This document shows, in pieces, positions 1-8,290 of a stretch of DNA of 64,000 bases (positions are counted from its first letter, which is position 1; each line of letters begins with the position of its first letter). Source of the DNA: Actinomycetota bacterium (GTDB taxonomy: Bacteria > Actinomycetota > Thermoleophilia > Gaiellales > Gaiellaceae); NCBI GenBank assembly GCA_003139545.1, contig PLJC01000015.1:20599-84598 (forward strand). The letters are read 5' to 3'. Position numbers and translations under genes: made by a program. Below the pieces are notes generated by a model that saw nothing but the letters and a program-made list of their open reading frames with translations, had not been told where the DNA came from and made no database searches.

Positions 1-753
1 GACGAGCCGCTGTCGAACCTCGACGCGAAGCTCCGCGTCCAGATGCGCGCCGAGATCGCCGGCATCCAGCACGACCTCGGGGTGACGACGATCTACGTCA
101 CGCACGACCAGATCGAGGCCATGACGATGGGCGACCGCGTCGCCGTCATGCGCAAGGGCGAGCTCCAGCAGGTCGCTGACCCGCAGACGCTCTACGACCG
201 TCCGGTGAACCTCTTCGTCGGGGGCTTCATCGGCAGCCCGGCGATGAACATGATCGAGGCGACGCTCGAACGGCAGAACGGCGGCTTCTCGGCGAAGGTC
301 GGTGAGGAATCGATCAGGATCGAGGCCGACGAGGTCAAGTCGCGCCCGGGTCTCGCCGCCTACGTCGGCAAGCCGATCGTGCTGGGCATCCGGCCCGAGG
401 ACCTCGAGGACGCGGCGCTCGTGCCGAGCTCGCCGAACGAGCAGCGGCTGCGCGGCACCGCCACGCTGACGGAGGCGCTCGGCTCGGAGATCATGGCCCA
501 CTTCACGATCAAGGCGAACCAAGCAACGACGGAGGACGTCCGCGAGCTCGCCCAGGACGTCGGCGACGAACGCGCGGTCGACGAGGCCGCCGAGAGCGAC
601 ACCGCCACCCTCGTCGGCCGCTTCGGCGCGCGTTCTCGCGTCAAGCCCGGCGAGACCCTCGAAGTGGCCGTGGACACGCGGTCGCTGCACTTCTTCGACC
701 CCAAAACAGGACTCGGTATCTACGACGGAACAGGCACGAAAGGAGACGCATGA
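1..753 (+). CDS. ABC transporter ATP-binding protein, MalK/UgpC type (5' end outside window)
   Basis: This is the C-terminal 250 residues of the ATPase of a carbohydrate-type (CUT1) importer. The visible part opens at the end of Walker B and the D-loop (DEPLSNLDAKLR), followed by the H-loop (YVTHDQIEAMTMGDR), so most of the nucleotide-binding fold lies upstream of the window. The rest is the TOBE-type regulatory domain typical of MalK/UgpC (GFIGSPAMNM, GIRPED), with an Ala/Asp/Glu-rich stretch of about 30 residues inserted at 529-610. Its stop overlaps the next start (ATGA), which places it in one operon with the binding protein and two permeases. The transported sugar cannot be read from the sequence. 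Confidence 0.95.
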   Translation, partial: DEPLSNLDAKLRVQMRAEIAGIQHDLGVTTIYVTHDQIEAMTMGDRVAVMRKGELQQVADPQTLYDRPVNLFVGGFIGSPAMNMIEATLERQNGGFSAKVGEESIRIEADEVKSRPGLAAYVGKPIVLGIRPEDLEDAALVPSSPNEQRLRGTATLTEALGSEIMAHFTIKANQATTEDVRELAQDVGDERAVDEAAESDTATLVGRFGARSRVKPGETLEVAVDTRSLHFFDPKTGLGIYDGTGTKGDA

Positions 754-2075
754 CCCGTACTCGCATCGTGGTCGTCGCCGTCGCAGCAGTCGCGACCGCG
801 CTGTTTGTAGCGGGGCTCGCAGGCGCCAGCACGAGCTCTTCTACGAAGGCCCATCAGAACCAGGCAGTCTCGGGAACGGTTACGTTCGACGGGATCTGGA
901 CCTCGTCGTCGGGCCAGGTGCAGTTTCAGGACGTGATCAACGCCTTCGAGAAGCTCTACCCGAAGGTCCACGTCCAGTACAAGCCGGTCGGCAACAACCT
1001 TCCCACCGTGCTCACGACGGCGGTCGCCGGCGGTCATCCGCCCGACATGGCCGACATCGCGCAGCCCGGCACGATCGCGCAGTTCGCGAAGGAGGGCAAG
1101 CTCAAGCCGATCACCTACGCGAAGTCGACGATGGCGAAGTACTTCGCGCCTGCGTGGGCATCGCTCGGGACCTTCAGCGGCAAGCTGTACGCGCTGCCCT
1201 TCAAGGCGGCCAACAAGTCGGTCGTCTGGTACAACGTCCCCGCCTTCAAGGCGGCGGGCGTGACGCCTCCGAAGACGTTCGCGCAGCTCCTGAAGGACGC
1301 GCAGACCATCAAGTCGTCGGGCACGCCGGCGTACTCGATCGGCGGCTCCGACGGCTGGACGCTCACCGACATGTTCGAGAACATCTACTTGCGCACGTTC
1401 GGCGCAGCGAAGTACGACCAGCTGAGCCAGCACAAGATCAAGTGGACCGACCCGTCGGTGACCACCGCTCTCAAGACGATGGCGAAGATCGTCGGCGACA
1501 CGTCGAACATCTACGGCGGGACGTCCGGAGCCCTGCAGTACGGGTTCAATGACTCGGTCACGCACGCGTTCTCGTCTCCTGCGAAGGCGGCGATGGTGTT
1601 CGAGGCCGACTTCGTCGGCGGCGTGATCACATCGTCGACGAAGGCGAAGGCGAAGACGGGCTTCAACACGTTCACGTGGCCGTCGATCACGCCCGGCCCC
1701 GACGCGAGCGCGGTCGAGATCGCAGGCGACCTGTTCGTCACGTTCCGCGACAACCCCGCGATCGAGGCGTTCGTGAAGTACCTCGCGTCGCCGCAGGCGG
1801 CGGAGATCTGGGCGAAGCAGGGCGGCTTCGGGACCGGCAACCACAACGTGCCGGCGAGCATCTATCCCGATCCGATCACCCGTGCCACCGAGGCTCCGAT
1901 CCTCTCGGCCAAGTCGGTGGTGTTCGACATGTCCGACAACCAGCCGCCGGCGTTCGGCGCCACGACAGGCTCGGGCGAGTGGGGCCTCTTCCAGACGTTC
2001 CTGAAGAACCCCAAGAACATCAGCGGGATCCAGAAGCAACTCGAGGCCGCAGCAGCGGCGGCGTACAAGAAGTAA
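750..2075 (+). CDS. Extracellular solute-binding protein, family 1
   Basis: The 441-residue product is the substrate receptor of the ABC importer encoded around it. Residues 1-27 form a Sec signal peptide (basic MTRTR, then an Ala/Val core ending AGLAGA). No lipobox cysteine follows, which is unusual for a monoderm binding protein, so it may be released or held through the permease insert described next. The mature part has the family-1 pattern: an N-terminal lobe with GxWTSSSGQVQFQDVINAFEKLYP, and late motifs FLKNPKNISGIQKQL and ASPQAAEIWAKQGGF typical of maltose/glycerol-3-phosphate binding proteins. It starts at the ATG that overlaps the ATPase stop. Specificity is unknown. Confidence 0.93.
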   Translation: MTRTRIVVVAVAAVATALFVAGLAGASTSSSTKAHQNQAVSGTVTFDGIWTSSSGQVQFQDVINAFEKLYPKVHVQYKPVGNNLPTVLTTAVAGGHPPDMADIAQPGTIAQFAKEGKLKPITYAKSTMAKYFAPAWASLGTFSGKLYALPFKAANKSVVWYNVPAFKAAGVTPPKTFAQLLKDAQTIKSSGTPAYSIGGSDGWTLTDMFENIYLRTFGAAKYDQLSQHKIKWTDPSVTTALKTMAKIVGDTSNIYGGTSGALQYGFNDSVTHAFSSPAKAAMVFEADFVGGVITSSTKAKAKTGFNTFTWPSITPGPDASAVEIAGDLFVTFRDNPAIEAFVKYLASPQAAEIWAKQGGFGTGNHNVPASIYPDPITRATEAPILSAKSVVFDMSDNQPPAFGATTGSGEWGLFQTFLKNPKNISGIQKQLEAAAAAAYKK

Positions 2076-2079
2076 CGAC

Positions 2080-3426
2080 GTGAGCGCTGGGGGAATCACA
2101 GCGGAGCCGCCCGTCGTGGCGGCTCCGCCCCCCTCCGGCGGGCCGGGCAGGCTCGGCCGCTACCTCGTGGGCGCGTTCTTCCTCGCGCCCGCGCTCTTCA
2201 TGCTGGGCGTGTGGATGGTCTATCCGGCCGTCTACACGATCATCAGAAGCTTCTTCGGCCCGACGGGCTTCGTCGGACATTGGGTCGGCTTCGCCAACTA
2301 CAAGACGCTGTTCACGACGTCGACGCTGACGACGGCGATCAAGAACAACGCCATCTGGGTCGCGGTCGTGCCGGCGATGGTCACCGCGGTCGGCCTCGTC
2401 TTTGCCGTCCTCACCGAGCGGATCCGCTGGGCGGTCGCGTTCAAGACCGCGGTCTTCCTGCCGATGGCGATCTCTGCGTTCGCCACCGGCGTGACGTGGC
2501 GGATCATGTACCAGCAGGACCCGGGCCTCGGCGCGATCAACGCGCTCGGGAAGACGATCTCCGGCGCTTTCAGCCCGGCGGGCGTCCTCTCCACCGCGCT
2601 CCCGTCGACACCCAGCCTGCAATCGAGCGCCGGCGCGCTCGTGCTCAAGACGCCGACGCATCCGGGCGGCGTCGCTCTGCTCGGGCTGACCGGCATCGCG
2701 CCCGACCAGGTGCCGAAGAGCAGCGTGCAAGCGGTGAAGCCCGCGCCCAAGCCCGGCGACGTCGTCGGCACCGTCTGGCGCGACTTCAAGCCCGGCGGGG
2801 GCAAGGCCGGCGTCGTCGAGACGGGCGAGCTCGGGCTTCCGGGCGTCACCGTGGAGCTCCGCAGCGCGGCCGGGAAGACCATCCAGTCGACGAAGTCGAA
2901 GTCGGACGGCACCTTCGACTTCGCCAAGGTCCCGGCAGGCACGTACACCACCGCGATCGGCGCGCAGACGTTCGCGAAACCGTTCGGCGGCTTCGCGTGG
3001 CTCGGCCCGAACCTCATCGTGCCGTCGCTCCTCATCGCGTACATCTGGATCTGGGCGGGCTTCGCGATGGTCGTCATCGGCGCCGGCCTGGCCGCGATGC
3101 CCCGCGATGTGCTCGAGGCTGCGCGGACGGACGGCGCCAACGAGTGGCAGACGTTCCGCCGCGTCACCGTACCGCTCTTGATGCCGGTCCTGAGCGTCGT
3201 CTTCATCACGATGATCATCAACGTCCTCAAGGTGTTCGACATCGTGTACGCGCTCGCGCCCGAGTCGGAGTACGCGAAGGCGAACGTCATCGCCCTCGCG
3301 ATGTACTTCACAGCCTTCCAGGGAGCAGGAAACTTCGGCGTCGGCTCTGCGATCGCCGTGTTCCTGTTCCTGCTCGTCATCCCGGTGCTCGCGCTCAACG
3401 TCCGACGCTTCAGAAGGGAGGCATAG
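2080..3426 (+). CDS. ABC transporter permease, MalF type, with inserted Cna-B/SdrB-like domain
   Basis: This is the first membrane subunit of the importer (448 residues, against about 300 for most CUT1 permeases). Membrane segments lie near residues 25-50, 85-110 and 120-145 and then 310-340 onward. The EAA loop that docks the ATPase is EAARTDGANEWQTFRRVTVPLL near residue 345. Between the third and fourth segments lies a roughly 150-residue extracytoplasmic insert. Its second half looks like a Cna-B/SdrD-B beta-sandwich: GTVWRDF, GLPGVTVELRSAAGK, SDGTFDFAKVPAGTYT. The GTG start lies 4 nt after the preceding stop. In E. coli MalF the large P2 loop sits at the same topological place and contacts the binding protein; a similar role here is inference. 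Confidence 0.9.
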   Translation: MSAGGITAEPPVVAAPPPSGGPGRLGRYLVGAFFLAPALFMLGVWMVYPAVYTIIRSFFGPTGFVGHWVGFANYKTLFTTSTLTTAIKNNAIWVAVVPAMVTAVGLVFAVLTERIRWAVAFKTAVFLPMAISAFATGVTWRIMYQQDPGLGAINALGKTISGAFSPAGVLSTALPSTPSLQSSAGALVLKTPTHPGGVALLGLTGIAPDQVPKSSVQAVKPAPKPGDVVGTVWRDFKPGGGKAGVVETGELGLPGVTVELRSAAGKTIQSTKSKSDGTFDFAKVPAGTYTTAIGAQTFAKPFGGFAWLGPNLIVPSLLIAYIWIWAGFAMVVIGAGLAAMPRDVLEAARTDGANEWQTFRRVTVPLLMPVLSVVFITMIINVLKVFDIVYALAPESEYAKANVIALAMYFTAFQGAGNFGVGSAIAVFLFLLVIPVLALNVRRFRREA

Positions 3427-4313
3427 TGGCCGCCGCCGCACCCGCGATCGAGATCCCCAACCCCGGCGACGCCGTCTCGGCGAGGATCCTGCGCGCGATC
3501 ACGCGGACGCCGATAAACATCGTGCTCGTCGTCCTCGGCGCGGCGTGGCTCGTGCCGACGATCGGGCTCTTCATCACCTCGATCCTGCCCGCGTCCGCAG
3601 ATGCATCCGCGGGTTGGTGGCAGATCTTCTCGCACCCGAGCCTCGCCACCTGGTCGAACTACGACGCGCTGTTCCACAACTCCGGTCTCATCACCGCTCT
3701 GAAGACGACGGCGTACATCGCGGTCGGTAACACGGCCCTCGTCGTCATCCTCGGGGCCCTCGCGGGTTACGCGTTCGCCTGGCTCGACTTCCCGGGAAGG
3801 GACTGGCTCTTCATCGGTGTGATCGGCCTGCTCGTCGTGCCACTGCAGATGGCGCTCATCCCGATGTTCAAGCTCTACGACACGTTCGGGCTCTTCGACA
3901 CGTGGTATGGGATAGCCCTTTTCCACACCGCATTCGGCCTTCCGTTCGCGGTCTTCCTGTTGCGCAACTTCTTCGCCGGCTTGCCGAAGGACATCCTCGA
4001 GTCGGCGCGCATCGACGGCGCGAACGAGATCGTCATCTTCCTGCGGCTCATCCTGCCGCTCGGGCTGCCGGCGATCGCGTCGCTCGCCATCTTCCAGTTC
4101 CTCTGGACGTGGAACGACCTCCTCGTCGCTCTAACGTTCGGGCAGAACACAACGCCGATCACCGTGTGGATCGCGGGACAGCTGCGCGAGTTCGGGACGA
4201 GCATCGACATCATCGCCCCCGCGTCGTTCATCTCGCTCGTCGTCCCGCTCTGCGTGTTCCTCGCCTTCCAGCGCTACTTCGTCCAGGGACTGCTCGCCGG
4301 CTCGGTGAAGTAA
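3426..4313 (+). CDS. ABC transporter permease, MalG type
   Basis: This is the second membrane subunit of the importer, 295 residues with six predicted membrane segments. The first is near residues 28-50 (NIVLVVLGAAWLVPTIGLFITS) and the last near 260-280. The EAA-loop motif ESARIDGANEIVIFLRLILP sits near residue 190 and the late segment carries the MalG-like WTWNDLLVALTF. The GTG start overlaps the last base of the preceding TAG, and its own TAA overlaps the ATG of the next gene, so the block looks translationally coupled. An upstream extension of the frame is open but antisense-like and was discarded. Confidence 0.93.
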   Translation: MAAAAPAIEIPNPGDAVSARILRAITRTPINIVLVVLGAAWLVPTIGLFITSILPASADASAGWWQIFSHPSLATWSNYDALFHNSGLITALKTTAYIAVGNTALVVILGALAGYAFAWLDFPGRDWLFIGVIGLLVVPLQMALIPMFKLYDTFGLFDTWYGIALFHTAFGLPFAVFLLRNFFAGLPKDILESARIDGANEIVIFLRLILPLGLPAIASLAIFQFLWTWNDLLVALTFGQNTTPITVWIAGQLREFGTSIDIIAPASFISLVVPLCVFLAFQRYFVQGLLAGSVK

Positions 4314-5407
4314 TGCAGGTTGCCGTCGTCGGATCCGGCCTCGCCGGGTTCACGGCGTACCAGACCCTGCGCCGCGAGCTCGAGCCGGGCGAGATCGCGG
4401 TCTTCGGCACCGACGACGACCCGGCGGCGACGTTCCGACGGCGCGCGGCCGCGATCCGGCAGCGCGAGATGCGCTCGGAGAGCGACGGCCACTGCGGGCC
4501 GACGTCGTTTCCGGGGCTGGCGTTCCGCGCGACGGTGGGCCGCCGCTCGCCGGCGCCGCTCGTGGGCTCGCTCTGCGACCGCTTCCACCCCACCGTGCGG
4601 GAGTTCCTCGCGCACGTCGAGCGTCTGCGCGCACGCAGCGGCTGGGACGCGAGCCTGCACAGCGAACGGATCGAGCGCGTGCGCGCCGTCGACGGCGGCT
4701 TCGAGCTCGACGGCCACGGCGTCTTCCGGCACGTGCTCGTCGCGCCGGGCCACCCGGGCCTGAACGTGCCGGACGAGCTGCGCGCGGATCCGCGGACGGT
4801 GCACGCGTACGAGCCGCACGAGTATGCGCCGACGGTCACCGTTGTCGGCGCCGGGCTCGCCGCCGCGACCGAGTGGCTCAACGCGCTCGACGCCGGCGCA
4901 GAGGTCGTCTCCGTCCGCCGCCGCGAGCCGCTCCGGCGGGCGCTGAACGTCCCGCGCGAGTACTTCTCCCGTCGAGGGCTGGCCGGCTTCCACCGCCTGT
5001 CCGAGGGCGAGCGCGCGGAACGACTCAAGGTGCTGCTGGCGCCCAGCTATCCGCCCGGACGACGATGGGACGAGCCCCTCGCGCGCGCAATGATGGAAGG
5101 CCGTTTTCGGGTCGAAGTCGCCGTCAACGGCGCTCGTCAGGTGATCTGCGCGACCGGCTTCCTCCACGGCTTCGAGCACGACGCCCTGCTCGCGCGCCTC
5201 GTCGACGAGCACGAGCTCGAGACCGCCGACGGGTGGATCGTGCTGAACTTCGACGGCAGCGTGCCCGCGCTCACCGACGCGACACGAACGCTCGCCCTCT
5301 GCGGCGTCCCCGCGCAGTGGGCGTTCCCAGCGGCGGACACGGTCCCGGGCGCGAAGTACGTCGCGCACGGCTTCCTCGCGAGGATCAGGTCGTGTCCTAC
5401 ACGCTGA
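4313..5407 (+). CDS. FAD/NAD(P)-binding oxidoreductase
   Basis: The 364-residue protein has two dinucleotide-binding signatures: VAVVGSGLAGFTAYQTLR at residues 3-20 (FAD) and VTVVGAGLAAATEWLNAL near residue 178 (NAD(P)H). A late VICATGFLHGF resembles the ATG-F motif of flavin-dependent monooxygenases and related class B flavoproteins. The substrate is unknown. The ATG overlaps the last base of the permease stop, so it looks like the fifth gene of the importer operon and could act on the imported compound or be transcribed there by chance. It ends 16 nt inside the next gene. Confidence 0.75.
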   Translation: MQVAVVGSGLAGFTAYQTLRRELEPGEIAVFGTDDDPAATFRRRAAAIRQREMRSESDGHCGPTSFPGLAFRATVGRRSPAPLVGSLCDRFHPTVREFLAHVERLRARSGWDASLHSERIERVRAVDGGFELDGHGVFRHVLVAPGHPGLNVPDELRADPRTVHAYEPHEYAPTVTVVGAGLAAATEWLNALDAGAEVVSVRRREPLRRALNVPREYFSRRGLAGFHRLSEGERAERLKVLLAPSYPPGRRWDEPLARAMMEGRFRVEVAVNGARQVICATGFLHGFEHDALLARLVDEHELETADGWIVLNFDGSVPALTDATRTLALCGVPAQWAFPAADTVPGAKYVAHGFLARIRSCPTR

Positions 5408-6576
5408 GAGGTCGCCTCGAGTCGCGCCTCGCCGCGCTGCTCCCCGTCGTCGCAGCGGCGTGCGTGCTCGCGGCCGCCGAGCACCGCTGGTGGCCGGTGG
5501 AGGCGGTCGGCCTCATGCTCGGCGCCGGAATCACGCTCGACGTGCTGGCCTACGACCGGCTGCTCCGCTACCAGCCGGCCTGGGCAGCGGCGCCGCTCGG
5601 CCTGCTCGAGCTCGGCCTCGTCCTCTTGCTCATGCGCGCCGCCGGCGTCGTCGCGCCCGTGTGGCAGGCGGTCGCGCTGTTCGCCGGCGGCTGGCTCACG
5701 GCGCAGGCCCTCGGCCATGCCGGCTTCCCGCTCCTGCGCCTCACGTACGCGGAGGATGGCGGCGAGCTCGGCCGCCTCGGCGCCGCGACGGCAGTCGCAA
5801 TCGGGGTCGTGCTCGCCGGCGCGGGAGCGACCGCGTATGCGCTCCGTCCCCCGGTCGTGCATCTCGCGGCCGGCGTCCATCAGGGCCCGCTCGTCATCAC
5901 GCGCCGGGAGGTGCTCGTGGGCGAGCCGGGAGCGGTCGTCCGCGGCGGCATCGTCATCCGTGCGAGCGGCGTGACCGTGAAGAACGTCACCGTCGTCGGC
6001 GGCGAGAACGGCATCACGGTGAACGGGCCGCGCGACACCGTGCTGGACGGCGTCTCCGTCTCGGGGACGAAGCTCGACGGCATCCACGTGCGCCTCTCGG
6101 GCATCGTCATCAAGAACTGCACGATCGACATGCTCGGCAACGCGCTCGGCCAGGGGATCGACATCTCCTACAACATGGACAAGGGGATGAGCATGGTCGA
6201 GGGCTGCTCGATCGTCGGCGGCATGGAGGGGATCACCACCCATGGGTCGATGACCGACATCATGGATAACTCGGTGAGCCGGACGACCATGCGGGGCATC
6301 TCAGTGACGGAGATGTCGATGGGCACGGTCATGGACAACGAGGTACGCGATGCGCGCGGCATCGGCATCTGGTGCAACGACCGGTCGATGTGCATGATCG
6401 AGCGGAACACCGTCCTCGACACGCGGCCGGACGCGATGGGGCATGCCTACGGCGTCCTGGCGAGCTTCCAGTCCGAGGCGAACCTGTGGGAGAACGAGCT
6501 CGGCGCGAACCCGGTCGCGTCGGCTGCAATCAGCCAGTCGGAGGTACAGAGCAGCCGCTCCTTCAGCTATCGTTAA
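5392..6576 (+). CDS. Membrane-anchored right-handed beta-helix protein with methionine-rich rungs
   Basis: The 394-residue protein has four or five membrane segments in residues 1-150 (for example AALLPVVAAACVLAAAEHRW and AVAIGVVLAGAGATAYAL). A parallel beta-helix follows from about residue 165, with repeats such as GVTVKNVTVVGGENGITVNG and GIHVRLSGIVIKNCTI. This resembles NosD/CASH carbohydrate-binding and copper-related periplasmic folds. From about residue 255 to 350 methionine is very frequent (NMDKGMSMVEG, VTEMSMGTVMDNE, DRSMCMIERN), with MSM and MCM pairs and a HGSM. Methionine clusters bind Cu(I) in several periplasmic proteins, so copper binding is a reasonable but unproven idea. The start chosen is GTG at 5392, 16 nt inside the flavoprotein gene; ATG 5515 would remove two membrane segments. 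Confidence 0.7.
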   Translation: MSYTLRGRLESRLAALLPVVAAACVLAAAEHRWWPVEAVGLMLGAGITLDVLAYDRLLRYQPAWAAAPLGLLELGLVLLLMRAAGVVAPVWQAVALFAGGWLTAQALGHAGFPLLRLTYAEDGGELGRLGAATAVAIGVVLAGAGATAYALRPPVVHLAAGVHQGPLVITRREVLVGEPGAVVRGGIVIRASGVTVKNVTVVGGENGITVNGPRDTVLDGVSVSGTKLDGIHVRLSGIVIKNCTIDMLGNALGQGIDISYNMDKGMSMVEGCSIVGGMEGITTHGSMTDIMDNSVSRTTMRGISVTEMSMGTVMDNEVRDARGIGIWCNDRSMCMIERNTVLDTRPDAMGHAYGVLASFQSEANLWENELGANPVASAAISQSEVQSSRSFSYR

Positions 6577-6590
6577 CCCGGTTAACGATA
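6568..6590. promoter_or_regulatory. Perfect 11-bp-arm palindrome, probable MarR operator
   Basis: Arms TATCGTTAACC and GGTTAACGATA are exact reverse complements around a single C. The right arm ends on the A of the marR start codon, and the left arm contains the stop of the preceding gene and a -10-like TATCGT at 6568-6573. A MarR dimer bound here would cover the -10 region and transcription start. Autoregulation is typical of the family; binding itself is inferred. Confidence 0.7.
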
Positions 6591-7036
6591 TGCCCAAGAC
6601 CACCGTCGACACCCTTGCTCTCGCCGATGCCCTGAGGCCGGCGCTCCTCCAGGTCGGCCGCGAGCTTCGCCGCGAAGCGCGGGCGCTCGGCGCCTCCCCC
6701 GAGCAGGTGGCACTGCTCGTCAGCATCAAATACGCGCCCGGCATCGGGCTCCGCGAGCTCGCGGCCCGCGAACGAGTCAGCCCGCCCGCGATGACGAAGC
6801 ACGTCGACCGCCTGGAACGCGACGGCCTCGTGGAACGCCGGCCGAGCGAGGAGGATCGCCGGCGCGTCGGAGTCACGCTGACCGACGAAGGCCAGCGGCT
6901 GCTCCGCCGGGTCCGCTCCCGCCGCACCGCCTGGCTCGCACAGCGCCTGAGCGAGCTCGACGAGAGCGAGCAGGCCGCACTCGAGGCCGCAGTCGGACCG
7001 CTCACGCACCTACTGCGCGAGGACGAGCGCCGGTGA
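6590..7036 (+). CDS. MarR family transcriptional regulator
   Basis: The 148-residue protein has a winged-helix domain in mid-sequence: GLRELAARERVSPPAMTKHVDRLERDGLV is the recognition region, and RRPSEEDRRRVGVTLTDEG is the wing. Flanking helices serve as the dimer interface, and the length is normal for the family. It starts at the ATG touching the palindrome at 6568-6590 and has no Shine-Dalgarno sequence. Its stop overlaps the GTG of the MFS exporter (GTGA). A MarR repressor and an exporter under one self-overlapping operator is a common drug- or phenolic-responsive arrangement. The ligand is unknown. Confidence 0.92.
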   Translation: MPKTTVDTLALADALRPALLQVGRELRREARALGASPEQVALLVSIKYAPGIGLRELAARERVSPPAMTKHVDRLERDGLVERRPSEEDRRRVGVTLTDEGQRLLRRVRSRRTAWLAQRLSELDESEQAALEAAVGPLTHLLREDERR

Positions 7037-8277
7037 AACGAACCTTCTCGAGCTTCCGCTACCGCAACTACCGCCTGTTCTTCACGGGCCAGCTCATCTC
7101 GCAGACGGGCTCGTGGATGCAGCGGATCGCGCTGGGCTGGTTCGTCCTCGAGCTCACGCACAACGACGCGTTCGCCGTCGGCCTCATGGCCTTCGCCCAG
7201 TTCCTCCCGTACACGATCTTCGGCCTCTTCGCCGGCGTCATCACGGATCGCCTCGACGCCCGCCGCTTGGTCATCACGACGCAGCTCGCGCAGACGATCG
7301 TCGCTGCAGTTCTCACGTGGGTCGCATTCGGCGGTTTCGCCAAGCCCTGGATGCTCTACGTGATCGCGTTCGTCAACGGGACGGTGCTCGTCCTCGACGT
7401 CCCCTCGCGCCAGCAGCTCACGTACCGGATGGTCGGCCGCGACACGCTCCCCAACGCGATCGCGCTCAACTCGAGCCTCTTCAACGCGTCGCGCGTCTTC
7501 GGGCCTTCGGTGGCCGGCATCCTGCTCGGCTTCGCCGGCGTCGGCGTGTGCTTCCTCGTCAACGCGATCAGCTTCCTCGCCGTGCTCCTCAGCCTCTTCG
7601 CAATGCGAACCCGGGACTTCTTCCCGTTCGAGGAGTTCGAACGGCCGCGGATCTTCGCCGGCACGCGCGAAGGCCTCGCCTACGTGCGGCGGCAGCCGCG
7701 CATGCTCGCCGTCCTCGCGCTCACGGTCGTCCTCAGCACGTTCGCCTTCAACTTCAACGTCACGCTGCCGGTGCTCGCGAAGATCACGCTCCACGGCCAC
7801 GGGGCGGTGTACGGCTTCCTGTCCGCCGTGTTCGGCGCGGGGGCGCTCGCCGGCGCGCTGATCGCCGCGTCGCGGGCGCGCGCCTCGACGCGCGTGATGA
7901 TCATCGGAGCCCTCGTGTTCACGAGCGCCGAGCTGCTGCTCGCGCCGGCCCGGAACGAGTACGCCGCCGGCCTCCTGCTCTTCCTCGTCGGCGCCGGCTT
8001 CACCGCCTGGTCGGCGAACTCGAACGCCTCGGTGCAGCTCGCTGCACCTGACCGGCTGCGCGGTCGGATCATCGGCATCTACTTCTACGCCTTCAACGGC
8101 ACGGGGCCGGTCGCCGGGCTCTTCGCCGGCTGGCTGTGCGCGCAGGGCGGCACGGAGCTCGCGTTCGCGCTCGCCGGCGCCATCGGCATCGCGGGCACGG
8201 TCGCCGCGGCCGCTGCACTGCGGCGCCGGCCTCCGATCCGGATTCCTCGGCAGGCCGAGCACGCGCAAGCGGCGTAG
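7033..8277 (+). CDS. MFS transporter, DHA3/EntS-like exporter
   Basis: The 414-residue protein has about 12 membrane segments. The N-terminus (RNYRLFFTGQLISQTGSWMQRIALGW) and the loop GLFAGVITDRLDARRLVI are typical of the DHA3/MFS_3 group that includes the EntS enterobactin exporter and macrolide exporters. The second half repeats the fold (GFLSAVFGAGALAGALIAAS). The GTG start overlaps the marR stop by four bases, so the exporter is almost certainly controlled by that repressor. The substrate cannot be deduced. Confidence 0.92.
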   Translation: MKRTFSSFRYRNYRLFFTGQLISQTGSWMQRIALGWFVLELTHNDAFAVGLMAFAQFLPYTIFGLFAGVITDRLDARRLVITTQLAQTIVAAVLTWVAFGGFAKPWMLYVIAFVNGTVLVLDVPSRQQLTYRMVGRDTLPNAIALNSSLFNASRVFGPSVAGILLGFAGVGVCFLVNAISFLAVLLSLFAMRTRDFFPFEEFERPRIFAGTREGLAYVRRQPRMLAVLALTVVLSTFAFNFNVTLPVLAKITLHGHGAVYGFLSAVFGAGALAGALIAASRARASTRVMIIGALVFTSAELLLAPARNEYAAGLLLFLVGAGFTAWSANSNASVQLAAPDRLRGRIIGIYFYAFNGTGPVAGLFAGWLCAQGGTELAFALAGAIGIAGTVAAAAALRRRPPIRIPRQAEHAQAA

Positions 8278-8290
8278 TCTTCGGCCTCTC

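Noticed and set aside
720-2099. Long minus-strand open frame of 459 codons antisense to the solute-binding protein
   Set aside because: It is Arg/Asp/Glu/Leu-rich with no hydrophobic core, typical of antisense frames in GC-rich genes, and the plus strand has a clear family match.
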